A DNA stretch of 64,000 nucleotides, taken from contig NMRB01000939.1 in the NCBI GenBank assembly GCA_002633025.1, forward strand, positions 185,675 through 249,674, read 5' to 3'. Both the position numbers and the translations under genes were made by a program. This document shows positions 1 to 11,118 of the stretch, piece by piece (position 1 is the stretch's first letter; each line of letters opens with the position of its first letter). This stretch comes from Notospermus geniculatus (lineage: Eukaryota; Nemertea; Pilidiophora; Heteronemertea; Lineidae). The notes beneath the pieces are model-generated. The model searched no databases. It saw only the letters and a program-made list of their open reading frames with translations, and was not told where the DNA came from.

Positions 1-616
1 GAGACCCCAATTTGGCATTCGTGTTCTTCCTTTTCTCTCACCCTGGTAGGCCTATTTCGTTTTAGGTTTTCCAGTTGCGGAGGGTTCGTTGCTCCCCTTC
101 TGGTCTAGGCCTTGTTTTTCCCTCCCCCCTTTTTTGCTCTATTCCTCCTCGCCCTATTCTTCTCATTGCTCAGTGATTTGCATTATCCATTCTGTTTTTT
201 CCTACAAATCTGGGAGTTGACTTCCTTTATATTCCTTTACTTTGTGTTGACCTTTGTGCATCTTTTCGCTTTGTGCTTGTTATGTATTTATTAATTTGTA
301 AACTTTCTTTCAGCCCAATGAAGCCCTGCGCCAGTTGCTTACACTCTGCTTGTGGTCAGGCTGAGCAACCCTGCAGTTATTCAACCCTTGTCTTTCAGCT
401 GAATTAGATTCTCCTTAATTGTCCAGCGGCCACCCGTGGGGCTTGGTCGCTATTTTTTCCTTAATTGCTTGTTTGTCCTGTCTACACAGGTTATGTAGTT
501 CTACATTCGGGTTTCAGCTCAGTCTTTTCTAGAGTTTCAGATTGTAAAGTTCCACTTGAAAAAGACCCCGGTTGGGGTCGAAAATTCGTGAATTCTGGAG
601 ATTGACTTCTTGTTTA
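1..616 (+). repeat. Dispersed repeat, copy 1, ending in a hammerhead-like motif
   Basis: A pyrimidine-rich sequence without a convincing coding frame. Its last 150 bases (about 460-605) match 44400-44580 closely, including the strings TTCAGCTCAG, CTAGAGTTTC and GATTGTAAAGTTCCA, and both copies run into a ribozyme-like hairpin. This suggests two copies of one retroelement leader or pseudo-LTR, perhaps Penelope-like; the family is inferred. Short open frames here look fortuitous. Confidence 0.5.
550..600 (+). ncRNA. Hammerhead-ribozyme-like motif, copy 1
   Basis: Stem I can form from TTCCA (550-554) and TGGAG (596-600). Stem II is a perfect GACCCC-GGTT-GGGGTC hairpin, followed by GAAA. Stem III is AATT-CGTG-AATT with a C at the cleavage position. 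The first core box is degenerate (CTTGAAA where CTGANGA is expected), so this copy is probably inactive. The three-stem fold is what points to a hammerhead rather than a plain hairpin. Confidence 0.5.
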
Positions 617-1320
617 TTATTGCATATGCAATAAGTATAGTAAAAGGTAAAAGCACGTTATCCCTTGATTGATTTGGTTGAAAACGTCATGAAATATTCC
701 TTTTGGGTTATGGATGAGGTAGGCAAAGTTCGGTTCCAGAATATTAACCCCTTGTGTAGTAATTGAGGAATCTTCGTTTTTTACCTTCATGAATCTTCGT
801 TTTATACCTCGCAATGATATAAGCATAGTAAAAGTTAAAAGCACATTGTCCCTTGATGGATTGGGTTGAAAACGTCATGAAATATTCCTTTTGGGGCGTG
901 GATGAGGTAGGCAAAATTTGGTTCCAGAATATTAACCCCTTATGTAGTAATTGAGAAATCTCCGTTTTTTACCTTCATGAATCTTCGTTTTATACCTCGC
1001 AATGCTATAAGTATAGTAAAAGGTAAAAGCACGTTGTCCCTTGATTCATTTGGTTGAAAACGTCATGAAATATTCATTTTGGGACGTGGATGAGGTGGGC
1101 AAAATTTGGTTCCAGAATATTAACTCCGTAGGCTTCCTGTACATAGAAGTATACGGTATACGAAAACACCGGTTAACAAAGACATTACGAGGATGCACCA
1201 CCGTGAAGCCATTGTTAACCGGCGTTTTCGTATACCGTCTACTTCAATGTAAAGGAAGCCTTATGTAGTAATTGAGAAATCTTCGTTTTTTACCTTCATG
1301 AATCTTCATTTTACACCTAT
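617..1320. repeat. 188-bp tandem repeat, three units
   Basis: The string GAAATATTC recurs at 691, 879 and 1067, a constant 188-base period. Units share AAAACGTCATG, TGGATGAGGT, TTCCAGAATATTAAC and ATCTTCGTTTTTTACC. The third unit is split by a 130-bp foldback insert. The array begins directly after the ribozyme-like motif and passes into a short CTTCAATCTTCG simple repeat at 1310-1400. No long coding frame crosses the units. Confidence 0.85.
1131..1260. mobile_element. 130-bp foldback element (MITE)
   Basis: The ends are inverted copies: GGCTTCCTGTACATAGAAGT at the left and the complement of TACTTCAATGTAAAGGAAGCC at the right. Pairing continues through GTATACG and CCGGTTAACAA nearly to the centre. 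It interrupts the third 188-bp unit between ATTAACTCC and TTATGTAGT. Confidence 0.8.
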
Positions 1321-2433
1321 CTTCAATCTTCGTTTTTTACCTGCATGAATCTTCATTTTTTACCTATCTTCAATCTTCGATCTTCAATCTTCGGTTTATA
1401 CACACCCGGCCGTTAGGCCCACAGGGCTATGGCGAGAAGATCTCAAGACTAAAGGTGTCGAATCCCCAAAACAAATAACAACGCTTTGGGGATCTACATC
1501 TTGGCTCACTTTCTGAAAGAACCGTCTCACCCCGGCGTCTCACTCCGTCAACATTCGCGCAGTAACACATTTTTGGGCGGTCGGTGATACAGGTGTCATC
1601 AGTTGAGTATTTTAAGCCAGTTCTTGTGCTTATTGTGGAAAATACAAGTTGCTTTCAGTATGACCTGCGGTCTCGGGATTTTCCCGGCCACTCATGTGTT
1701 CTGCACACTTGGAAATCACACTCAGGTGTTTTTTTTTATTCTATCTCAACAATTATGTATTGATTTCAATTATTTGGAAAATAGCCTAATAACTTTACTT
1801 CTTCAGTCGCAATATTGAAAAGAACGTTTATATATTTTTAATGACACTTATAAAAGACTATTCGCCATTTTCCTGTTGTCGAGCGAAATGACGAGTGTTG
1901 ATCATGTTGTAGCGTTCTTCAATAAAAGAGAATGTCTTGGTCGGGAAATAATTGTGATCCTTCTCTTATCCAAACGTATGACCTATCGCCACAAAATGTG
2001 TAAAATGATACCACGATGTCCTAGGTAGCGGAAACAATACAAAACGCGTACTGTAATTGACTTAGCTACTTCACTTGCAATTGTGACGATTTTTTCCCCA
2101 TTACCGCTTTCGATTACAGTATGTTTACATGCATGGACATGCATGTGAGCCAGGAATCTACTTATGATACAAGCAGAATTTTACAGCTGGATGAATAGAA
2201 GTGTTCACACCAAAAGGACGTCACTCTCGTGTCTGCAGCGACGTTTTATCGTGCCGACAGTACACCCTCGCGGTGTCAACTATAACACAAAAAAATTTAA
2301 GCGACCTAATGTCAACAGTAAATGTTGCTTGTTGAAAGGATAGTTTAAACACAGTTTCTCGTTAATTGCTGACAGTTCTGGACTGGGAAAGATAAAAGAA
2401 AATTTATTGGTGCTCAAATTTAGAAGGGTATTG
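1321..2433. other. Non-coding stretch, nothing recognised
   Basis: Simple CTTCAATCTTCG repeats at the left end, then unique-looking sequence. No exon, RNA gene or inverted-repeat element that I could support. Confidence 0.4.
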
Positions 2434-2782
2434 TGGCCAATTTACACTGTGCGATTCGGACGGACGCGATTTTGTTGTACGACTCTGTCGGATCGGAAAT
2501 TCTGTAGGTAAACACGGTGCGATTTATTCTTCCCCCAATGCAGAGAAACTCATTCTTCGTCAAGCGCGCCAAGTACCTGACCTCCAACGCAGCCACCTGA
2601 TTGGTCGAGTTCAAGCGTCCTTCGTCCGACATCGGAGGAAAATAGAACATCCGTCTTGTGCATCCGACGTCGCAAAGGCAATACAATTTTGTCGTATGTG
2701 CAGTTTTCACGAACCGATTTGGACGTACGATCATGTCGTTTCCGCTAATCGGGTGTAAAAATCGTATCGTGTAAATTGGCCT
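2434..2782. mobile_element. Foldback element with GGCCAATTTACAC ends
   Basis: GGCCAATTTACAC at 2435 is mirrored by GTGTAAATTGGCC ending at 2781, with weaker pairing of the flanking GATTCGGACG and CGTACGTCC sequences. A 104-codon open frame on the minus strand lies inside and resembles no protein I know. Ends of the form GGnnnnTTTACAC recur in other elements of this window. Confidence 0.6.
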
Positions 2783-3436
2783 TTACATGTATTATGTGGA
2801 TTATTCATAGCTCACGAAGGGTTAGTTCAAACTCAAATTCAAACTATCCATTGCTCATAGTGTTGTGACAGTATGTTCATGTTCATGTATACTATCTGAA
2901 AAATGGCTGTTGCAGGATGTGAAAAGAGGTTTGTTTAATTAATATTACCTTTTAACATTCGGCACGGAAAGTATATCAGAGTATCCTTCACTTCGTCAGA
3001 TGTCATTCTATAACTAAACTCGCCGACATGGCCAAGTGCATGTTTATAGTTGCTTCTTTCGTTGTCAAATCATTAACCTCGCCCCTTAAAGATGCAGAAC
3101 GGTCTTACGATGACTGTTTTGAAAAGATGACAACGCACACATGTAAGATAGGGAAGGCGCTATACCGAATTTCTCCATATTCCTTATTAGAGTGTTCAAA
3201 AGCATCGTCCCTGGACTGGAGATCACCCGGGTTTGATCTCAGCAAAAAACTATGTGTGGTCCACTCACTGGCAACAACACGGATTCTCAGAGGCAATATG
3301 ACAATATGGCGGAAAAAGGTAGGAGTCAATTCAGGTATTAGAGTTTTCGCAGTACCTGGTTAGACCTGCGACCACATTTCGGTTAGGTTTTTCTATTGTT
3401 TGATCGTACCCGAACAATTATTGTAAAATACCGGTA

Positions 3437-3649
3437 CTCTAAACTCTCACTTTCCTGTCCCTTTCCTGAACTCGGAAAAAATGACTAAATCCCAAGGGGT
3501 GGGATATGGTCAGAAAAAGTACTTTTCTGTCCACTTACTTTTCCCACTCCCGAGCCTGGCAAAGAATGACAGCGTGCGATATGTTAAACTTAGGATTTGG
3601 TCATTTTCCCCCGAGTTCAGGAATGGGACAGGTAAGTTGGAGTTTAGAG
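3437..3649. mobile_element. TA-flanked foldback element (MITE)
   Basis: CTCTAAACTC at the left is mirrored by GAGTTTAGAG at the right, and pairing extends through CCTGTCCC and TCCTGAACTCGG. TA lies on both sides (3435-3436 and 3650-3651), the target duplication expected of Tc1/mariner-type elements. Confidence 0.75.
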
Positions 3650-3839
3650 TAGATAAACGTAGTGGTTGGCCTAAATCTCACTATTGTAATTCAAAGTTTG
3701 CAGATAGGCCAACCAAACTGTAAAATTACTAATCTTACTATAGGCTATGTAAGAAAAAATTTACACGAATCTTATACATATGAGAAAAATCTCAGTAAAC
3801 GTTTTCTTTATTGTCACGCCCGAGCGGCTGGACGCGATA

Positions 3840-3993
3840 TTAGGGAGGTTTCGAAATCAAACGATAAACGTAAACGTCAACGACAACGTTATTTTCGTAC
3901 TACACATTAACCAGATTTTATATTGCATTTTCGGTACGAAAAAAACGTTGTCGTTAACGTTTACGTTTATCGTTTGATTTCGAAACCTCCCTA
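3840..3993. mobile_element. Near-perfect 154-bp palindrome (MITE)
   Basis: Arms of about 62 bases: TTAGGGAGGTTTCGAAATCA with AACGATAAACGTAAACGT at the left, and the reverse complement at the right, around a 30-base AT-rich loop. TA flanks both sides. The high arm identity suggests recent insertion or recent conversion. Confidence 0.8.
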
Positions 3994-5151
3994 TAATATA
4001 TCAGATAAACGTCAACCTTGGATAAACAACGTGGAGAGAACTGCCCAATGTGCGTCTGGAGCCTGCACGGGCAAAGACGAAGTTAAGAGTAGAAATGTAG
4101 TTCATTCATTTATGGTATCTATCATCAACATTGGCACTTAGTGAGACTTCAATAGATTTATCATCAGAGGTCGAAATTTTCTAAGTCAGAAAGGCAAGCC
4201 AAAAACTTTCTATGGTATGCCTGACGTGGGTTATGTGCATGAGACCGTGGGGGCGAACGATCTGACTTTTCTGTCAGAGTCCCGCTTTTATACCCAGAAA
4301 CGACGTCACGCGAACGCACACATCGTACGGGAGCGTGAAAAGGCGCGAAATAGATCTTGCGTCATGAGCTATAAAATCATACTTACATTCCAAAAATATT
4401 GCAAAACTTCACCCAGAATCATTGACAGGAATAAATATAAGTTACAGGTGACATTTGTTTTATCTAATTCTATCAAATAAATAAATTCGCCTCTTGCGCA
4501 CTTCTTCACTACACAAGTTCTACGCCGGAGCTGGTGTTCGGCACTGTTGTTCATACAGTGATGCGAGTGAGAGTCTCGAATTTTCGTTCAGGTTTGCATG
4601 CCAAATACACGGACTTCGAGCAAAACTACAAAAATTAGGATCTGAATTTGAAATATGTTGATCTCGAAGGGGGTACTACCGTATAAAACTACCAGAATTT
4701 TAAAGGTGAATAAAAGACACACAAAGGGGCTAAAGTGGCGACACATCGCCGGAGTTTCCGCGGGAAATTCAATTCCGCGAAATGACTCATCGAGAGATGA
4801 CAGCTCTTAATACCCACGTTGCCGGCTGTCTACAGTGAATTACTCAAAGGTTATTGATCGGATTCTCATGAAAATAAGTCACAGTATAGGAAATGGTATG
4901 AGATTTTAGTTTTACCAAGTCTAGGAAAAGTGATGACAAGTATTTGTTCACCTTAAAGGCTCTCAGAGTGGAATCTCAAATTGTCAGGGGACCAAGTCCA
5001 GGGACGCAAGGAGAGAGGCAAAATGAGAAATAGCCTGTACGCAAGAGCTAGAAAATTACCGGTTTGACCCGCTGTGGCTATTTAAGACCAGCAGCAAAAA
5101 TTCAGTGAAAGACCACATTAATTTCCTGCCTAAAAAGATATACTATTAATG
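3994..5151. other. Non-coding stretch, nothing recognised
   Basis: No supported exon, RNA gene or inverted-repeat element. Open frames here are below 90 codons and lack recognisable motifs. Confidence 0.35.
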
Positions 5152-5243
5152 ACTAGCAAAGTACCCGTCAAATGACGGGTCCTGAAACGCGGGGTGGCTC
5201 CAGAATGCAGAGTTATCGGACGTAAAGCCCCCGAAACGCCAAC
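5152..5243 (+). repeat. 92-bp direct repeat, copy A
   Basis: Identical over 92 bases to 6298-6389. It begins ACTAGCAAAGTACCCGTC, where ACCCGTCAAATGACGGGT is a small palindrome. The sequence after the repeat differs between copies and an undetermined base (5244) sits exactly where copy A stops matching. It looks like the end of a transposon family that I cannot name. Confidence 0.75.
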
Positions 5244-6297
5244 NGGTTTTGCCGTGCGTTAAAGTGCATCCGGTGAACGGATCCGATAAACGTACACATT
5301 TCGGAAGGCTTTTTGTCGGACATGTGCGCTTAGCTTAAGGCTCATTTTACATCGGATGACGCGAACACGCAGGCAAACAATGGCTTCACGAGTGTCACGT
5401 GTCATCCAATGTAAATCATTTTCGCCCTGTCACAATTTTGCGTATATCAAGTCCATATGATTTCCTTATTAAAAATTCTCTGTGCGCAGCCGTACTGCGT
5501 GTTTAAGACCACCATACACCCACAGTGTGGCGGTCTTCCTTGGTTTTACTGAGATTCTCTAGGTCTCTGAATCTCTCTCTCTGGATCTCGCTCCATCCAA
5601 TCTGGTGGTTTCAGGGGAATAACTCAAGAATTAAAGAAAATATATCGCGGATATTTTCGCGGGCCACGAAATTCATTGTTTATTTACATTTTGTTTGTTT
5701 ATGTCCATGCTTTCTTTGTCTTATGAATAATTTCTTGGTGGCATACCACTCTAGAAATTCTGTTGATACCAAAAGTATTCAATTTGGCGGCTTGGCGTGT
5801 TCCAAATGTCCAAAATAACATAATGTAAACATCCATGTTTACAAACATTGAATGTAAACAATGAAGTGGTGATACATTATCTTTAAGCCATGTATCATCG
5901 CAAAACTTTATACACTAGGACTGGAACTGATTACATTCCTGCTAGCATCTAAAGTAAACCTGATTTTTGGTGAATTTTTAAAGAGAAATTATGAAACAAG
6001 AATTAATGACACATTTCCCACCACCCCTAGTAATTCCGTATACAACTGACGTTTTTCTTTTTGGCAGTGAATCCTTTTCAATTGAGAAAAATACCCATGT
6101 TTTTCAAATAGTCCAAAATTTTATTCTCAGAACCAAGAGATTTATCAATTAGCTAACTTAAATTAAGGTACTTTTCATTCTTTTACAACATCTCGTATAT
6201 CAAGAAGCCTTTCTTGTAACCCAGACTGGCCAGGGTTCACCATGTCCCTTCTTCTTTCCCACATGTGGTTTAACAAATTGCCATCGTATTCAATGGT
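5244..6297. other. Non-coding stretch with one short inverted repeat
   Basis: AAGGCTCATTTTACATCGGATGAC near 5338 (quoted in part: TTTACATCGGATGAC) is roughly mirrored by GTCATCCAATGTAAA near 5402-5416, suggesting a small element with TTTACA-type ends. No exon could be supported in the remainder. Confidence 0.4.
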
Positions 6298-6389
6298 ACT
6301 AGCAAAGTACCCGTCAAATGACGGGTCCTGAAACGCGGGGTGGCTCCAGAATGCAGAGTTATCGGACGTAAAGCCCCCGAAACGCCAAC
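6298..6389 (+). repeat. 92-bp direct repeat, copy B
   Basis: Identical to 5152-5243. Here it continues into GCGAACGTCTGTC. A CCGAAACGCCAACGCG / CGCGTTGGCGTTTCGG inverted repeat spans about 6378-6460. A diverged relative of the same text occurs at 10963-11060 inside the intron between two host exons. Confidence 0.75.
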
Positions 6390-7602
6390 GCGAACGTCTG
6401 TCATTTTGTTGGGTACTGTTTTCGTCAGTGAACAATGGTTTGTCGGCGCGTTGGCGTTTCGGATGCTTTGCTTTGTGCAGTGTTGTCCAGTTGTTACCTG
6501 TTACCGGCATGACCGGTGTCATGACCGGTGCCACGTTTTTCAGTGCCTGCCAGGGAGAGGGACATGCGTGCGTAGGCCTAGCTCCTTGAGGCCTATTCAT
6601 AATCTTGTGGATCGTGGTTTAACTTGACATATGTCTACTTTGTGCAAAGGTAGTGACATGACATGCCTGAGGTGGAAGGCGTGTCAAGCATCCGGTGGGA
6701 ACTTGCGAAGTACCCGCCTACTCGGTCCCCCGATTCCATCCACGACGTAACTTGCCATTGCGCTGACGTCGCGATCATGACGCAAAGCCTGGTGGCCAAA
6801 TGCATTGTTGACGTCATGCACATGATGCACGGACCGCTACGTTACCGTGACGCTGCAAGGCAACGGCGGTGACGTGTTTCGACTGTGACGTCAGACTCGG
6901 TCGTCTTGTTTTGGGTCGAAAAAAGCGAACAAAAGTGCGATTTATGCGGATGTTACCGCTCCTCACGCAATTTGAAGGCGGCCAAACACAACTTCACGGT
7001 GAACACATGCCTACTATGAAAAATGAAGGAAAGCCGTTGAGCCGTTTCGGAGGAGTTTGAGTTTATTACAGAAATCGCCTTAGACTAATATAATATAGAT
7101 TTGCTGTAATTATGTACTTTATTTTTCAAAGGGGCACAAGTTGATAAGCAGAATTGCTTTTTTGTGCTCCTTATTTCTGTATTTCTTTTCTTTCTGTACT
7201 TTCTGTATTATCTTGGAAATAAATTTATCAATTTTTAAAGTTTTCTGCTTTGAAATGATTATAATGTAGTTTATTTATTGATTTTGGTTTCTTTGACACA
7301 AATTCCGAACAATCATTAAAAAGTGCGTCTTATTGCACTGTATTATTATTTGTTGGCAAGAGAACGTTTCCATTTACCACCATTCCTCCATCAGACATGC
7401 TGGTGGTGCATAACATCTTGGAGTACACCTTCATAGTTAATCTGATTTCGTATCAGTGGAATCATCGTGATATCATGTTCATAATATCGCCAATGATAAT
7501 CTTTGACTCCGTTACCAAGTACATGTACCTTCAAGCAAATCTCTACCCGTAATTAATGTTCTGATGCAGACAACACGATTAGTCCGCACCGTCCTGCGTT
7601 AA
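6390..7602. other. Mostly unassigned sequence
   Basis: After the inverted repeat ending near 6460 I see a diverged GCGAAGTACCCG string at 6716, then AT-rich DNA with no supported exon or RNA. Confidence 0.35.
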
Positions 7603-7823
7603 GCCCGTGTCACACTGTCCCGAAGTTGACACCAGATGGCCACACGATTATGGAAATTTTTGGAAGTTTTACTGAAAACTGCCAGCCTAAAGAAGACCCC
7701 GGTTGGGGTCGAAAATTTGCAAGATTCGGGAAGTTGTTTTCGGGGCTATCTCCACGCAAAATTAAAAAATTGCACATTCGTGTGTCCATCGGGTGTCTAA
7801 TTTCGGGACAGTGTGACACGGGC
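7603..7823. mobile_element. TTAA-flanked foldback element carrying a ribozyme-like motif
   Basis: GCCCGTGTCACACTGTCCCG at the left is mirrored by CGGGACAGTGTGACACGGGC at the right. TTAA lies at 7599-7602 and 7824-7827. The central loop contains the hammerhead-like sequence at 7687-7735. TTAA duplications are typical of piggyBac and Kolobok transposases. Confidence 0.75.
7687..7735 (+). ncRNA. Hammerhead-ribozyme-like motif, copy 2
   Basis: The core box is CTAAAGA (consensus CTGANGA, so one conserved G is lost). The perfect GACCCC-GGTT-GGGGTC stem II and GAAA follow. Stem III can form from AATTTGCAAGATT. It lies inside the loop of a TTAA-flanked foldback element. The lost G should abolish cleavage. 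Confidence 0.4.
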
Positions 7824-7888
7824 ATTAAGGACTGACAGGAGTGGACCAGTTGGCGGCCGCGGAGGATATGAGACCATAGTGATGAGCA

Positions 7889-8180
7889 TACAGGGTGGCC
7901 CCAAAAAAACGCAACCGCATACTTCTACGAAACATGCGCCTACATCATTGGTACGTACAAGTATGCGTGGAGAATTTTCTTGCACGAGACTACAGAAAAG
8001 AGATTTCTGTAGTCTCTTACAAGAAAGTGCCTGAGGAAGATCCCGGTTGGGGTCGAAAATTTGCGAATTTTTTGGAGAGACGACTCATGTTTTTATATCA
8101 TTTTGTGTGTCGCCTTTTGTGCTCTATTTTTTGGTCATCTGACCGAGGGGTATATATCGGGTGGCCAAAAAAAACTGGTC
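7889..8180. repeat. CAGGGTGGCC-type repeat with an internal hairpin
   Basis: CAGGGTGGCCCCAAAAAAAC at 7889 and CGGGTGGCCAAAAAAAAC at 8159 are similar direct motifs. Between them lies a strong hairpin, GAGACTACAGAA / TTCTGTAGTCTC (7986-8016), then a hammerhead-like motif. The same CAGGGTGnnCC start opens elements at 11957, 42732 and 58070. Confidence 0.4.
8028..8079 (+). ncRNA. Hammerhead-ribozyme-like motif, copy 3
   Basis: CTGAGGA (8031-8037) fits the CTGANGA core. Stem II is GATCCC-GGTT-GGGGTC with one wobble pair, followed by GAAA at 8055. Stem III is AATT-TGCG-AATT, then T-rich sequence and TGGAGAG. All core boxes are intact; stem I is weak. Confidence 0.5.
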
Positions 8181-8451
8181 TACGAAACGTGCCCGTCTGT
8201 AGCTTACAGTTGAGCTAATGAAATCCCGTACCTCAAGTAAGTTTCCGTGAATGCGATTGGCTCACACCGCACACGTGACCATGTGGCATTTTGGCATGTC
8301 GACCGCTCTGACGTCACCAAAGGTGCGACATTTCATGAAATGTCGACCGGCAATGGCCGCCGCTTTTTTCACTCTCTCGGTTCGCAAGTTCGAACGTCCA
8401 TAGAACAAAATGCAGACTCTTCAAACGGAAAAATACCACTCACAATCTTGG

Positions 8452-8498
8452 GATGCAATGTCTCCCTCGGCTTCGCCTCGGGAGACATTGCATCCCGC
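8452..8498. repeat. Strong hairpin
   Basis: GGGATGCAATGTCTCCC pairs perfectly with GGGAGACATTGCATCCC around the short loop TCGGCTTCGCCTC, which itself holds a CTTCG turn. It lies in a non-coding stretch that also contains a palindromic GTCGACATTTCATGAAATGTCGAC-like string near 8330-8350. Confidence 0.7.
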
Positions 8499-8529
8499 GG
8501 GGGGACATTTCGGCATGTCACCCTCCATT

Positions 8530-9180
8530 GAGGGCAACATTTTTCTAATGGTGCTCACCTGGTTGGACATAATAGTGTAATGGCAGAGGAAGGTACACAT
8601 CCGCTATGAGTAACTGGGTCAAAAGTCATTCACGATATAGGACTTTCGATCATTTTTGGGTTATACCACCTAGCGGCCATATTCGATGGCCGATTGGGCC
8701 GGAACTTCACATGCACATGAAGCTCATCTACTAGAGGAAGCCACATAGCACACTTGAGCGGTCTAAGTCAAGTCGTTCCTGAGTTATAGCACTTTGATGA
8801 TTTTCGGGTTACGCCACCTGGCGACCACATCGGAAGTAAAATCAGGCCGAAATTAGACGTGCACTTAAAGGTTCTCTAGAGGGAGAAACTAAGTTTTTTG
8901 CAGCAAAAAGTAATTTCTGGATGCAGCATCCACAAACTACGATTTTATCGAGCAAAATCTAGGTTTTTGGTCATCTTGTCTTGGAATTACCGTTCTGAAG
9001 TTGAAATAAGGGTTCCAAGAGCAAAACCCAAGTTATGCGAGCAAAAACTTACCAAGTTTCCAGAGCAAAAAATTAGTTTTTGAATAAGTGGACAAACTGC
9101 TTGCCGTAGACTCTCGTGATATTTCGCCAGTTTCACAGTGGATATTTTCTACTGTATCGTTACCTACCTTAGGCCACATA
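8530..9180. repeat. Diverged copy of the tandem-unit family found at 21.4 and 60.5 kb
   Basis: GTTATAGCACTTTGATGATTTTCGGGTTACGCCACCTGGCG (8790-8830, shown here only to identify the region by GGGTTACGCCACCTGG) resembles text at 21870-21900, 56080-56110 and 60850-60890. No coding potential is visible. Confidence 0.45.
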
Positions 9181-9568
9181 AAAAAATTAGTTGGTAAGCG
9201 TCCCCCCCCCCACCCCCGAAAATGGTCCCGACCCAATTTTTTTAAATTTTTTATTTTCAAAAAATCTGCCAAAAACATGCCAAATCAAGCGTTTTCAAAT
9301 GTCCATGCGTCCTTAAAGGACTGTCGCCCTCTCCTGGCCATCCATTACACTACATTACTGATTGATTTTCAGTGTTCTCATGGGGGTCATGACAGGAGCA
9401 AGAGACGATGCAGGGAGTTGTGCCTTAATATGAAGAGCAGGAGGGCAAGAAATACGAATTTAGAGATGTTCCCGCTTGTGGATTTGACACTCCAAACCAG
9501 GCACCANNACCCCCCCCCCCCCCACCCTGCATTTCCCAACTCAAAGGACGCTTACCAACTTTTTTTTA
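9181..9568. mobile_element. Inverted-repeat element with poly-C tracts
   Basis: AAAATTAGTTGGTAAGCGTCC at the left (quoted part: AGTTGGTAAGCGTCC) is mirrored by GGACGCTTACCAACT ending near 9560. C-runs lie just inside each end. Two undetermined bases at 9507-9508 adjoin the right C-run, so local assembly is uncertain. Confidence 0.55.
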
Positions 9569-9970
9569 AAAGTGGCCTTAATACGTAAAGTTTGCATCTG
9601 GTCCAATAGATCATCTGTTAATATTTTTTCCAAGGGATTTGGCTATTCTATTGGGGAGTTAATATTTCTAAAAAACAAGCATATTTCCCCTGGAGGATTG
9701 CCTTATTTGCTGGTGATTCTTTCGACGATCAACAGATGGCAGTCGGATGCACCGCAGTAGTTCCACGATCACGTAGGAGGTGCCGACACCATTCGCTGAT
9801 GGCGACCGGAAAATGATGCTTCCCTTTTCCTGATATAGAAAATAATTGTGTATAAGATACGCGGGAGAATGACACTTCTCGACCAGCACGCAAATCATGT
9901 TGATCGCGTGTTCTGAAGCTACCAGGAAGGTGGGCTTATTAACATTCAAAAGAACCTTCGCCGCTCCCAG

Positions 9971-10175
9971 TGAACAACCAGTCATGTGTTATTTCATCAC
10001 GTCGATGGTGGAGTGCGCAGTTATCTGCGCTTCGTGTGAAACTTGCAAGGTGTGTAACTTTTTCTCGTTCAAATACCACAGCTGCTGTCTGTATCATGTG
10101 CGAAGCAAATGGATGTGGCTCACTGACCGCGTCGTTGACGGGACTCAAGTTCATATTTCATTATTTATTCTAATG
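9971..10175 (+). CDS. PAN/Apple-type domain exon (host gene 1)
   Basis: An exon-like segment between an acceptor (CTCCCAG, 9970) and a strong donor (TAATG|GTAAGC, 10176). It reads as a compact cysteine-rich module with CAVICASCETCKVCNFFS, then CCLYHV and a closing TDRVVDGTQVHI. This spacing of Cys-x3-Cys with a second pair is typical of PAN/Apple modules, which bind proteins or carbohydrates outside the cell. The domain call rests on pattern only. The following open exon at 11469 lies in the same orientation, and a similar pair occurs on the other strand at 59.1-59.4 and 56.6-57.6 kb, which suggests that the two exons belong to one gene. I did not find a signal-peptide exon upstream. Confidence 0.5.
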
Positions 10176-10229
10176 GTAAGCTCTACGTGTATTTTTTCGA
10201 AGCCATTGCATTATTGGCTTCGGTAATGC

Positions 10230-10365
10230 AGGGTTCATTGGCACACGGATTTTGTCCGACTCAGCTCCGTAAAAAATCGATCATATTGATTTTTGCGTTG
10301 TCGTATCCGCAAAAATAGGGGCAAACGGACTGAAAACGGACCGGATCCGTGCGCCAATGAACCTT
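10230..10365. mobile_element. 136-bp foldback element
   Basis: AGGGTTCATTGGCACACGGAT at the left (first part GGTTCATTGGC) is mirrored by ATCCGTGCGCCAATGAACCTT at the right. It lies in the presumed intron of host gene 1. Confidence 0.7.
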
Positions 10366-10372
10366 GCTTTAA

Positions 10373-10796
10373 GCAGCGAATCCACTGTCGCGATTTGGGC
10401 TTGAGACGGGGTTGCGGTCGTTGCGATCGCCTTATATGGCAATCGGAAGTCCTTATAAGGTAACCGCAAGGGAACTAGTTTGGTTCCCGAACCCACTGCT
10501 AGGGTTAAGAGGGTTCGGTATCGGTCTCGTTTGACCTTGACCCCACACACGGAATCGATGTGTCTGACGTCACAGAAGATAGACTGATTCGCGATCCAAA
10601 CATAGTTCACGGTATGTTGTAGGAACCGGGAACCAGTCTACCCTCTGTGACGTCAGACACATCGATTCTGTGTGGGGGGTCAAGGTCAAACGAGGCCAAT
10701 ACCGAACCCTCTTAGCCCTAGCGGTGGGTTCGGGAACCAAACAACAAGGGAACGCAACCTCGTCTCAAGGAAAAATCGCGAGAGTGGATCACCCGC
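10373..10796. mobile_element. 424-bp TTAA-flanked foldback element
   Basis: Long imperfect arms of about 190 bases pair over GATCCACT, CGCGATTT, CTTGAGACG, GGTTCCCGAACC, AGAGGGTTCGGTAT and TGTGTCTGACGTCACAG. TTAA flanks both ends (10369-10372, 10797-10800). A partial copy of the same left arm lies at 59664-59735. It carries the CCTAGCGGTGGGTTCGGGAACC motif also seen near the Kolobok ends. Confidence 0.8.
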
Positions 10797-11118
10797 TTAA
10801 GTGTACCGTATGCATGCAAGACGCCATCTCAAGCATGTTTTTCACTTCGATAAGGGCGTTTACTATCCCTGTGAAAAGGTAAAACCACAAGGCACCTCGC
10901 CTTACGGTCCCAGTCGTTGAACGTGAAGTGCGAGAGATGATTTGAGAGTTTTCGCAAAGTCCCCTAAACGCCAACGCGAACGTCTATCCTTTTGTTCGGA
11001 GCTCTCTTCATATGGCATCGAACAATGGGATTGGTCTACGAGTGGCCGTTTCGGGGGCTTTACCGAAACTCCACATTTAATCCCGTACCGCCCCGAACCA
11101 ACGACCAGCTGCTTGCTG

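Noticed and set aside
1-616. Left LTR of a retrotransposon
   Set aside because: No second copy lies within the expected distance and no TG...CA ends or primer-binding site are visible.
617-1320. CRISPR-like array
   Set aside because: Whole 188-bp units repeat, with no short repeat and variable spacer, and the DNA is from an animal.
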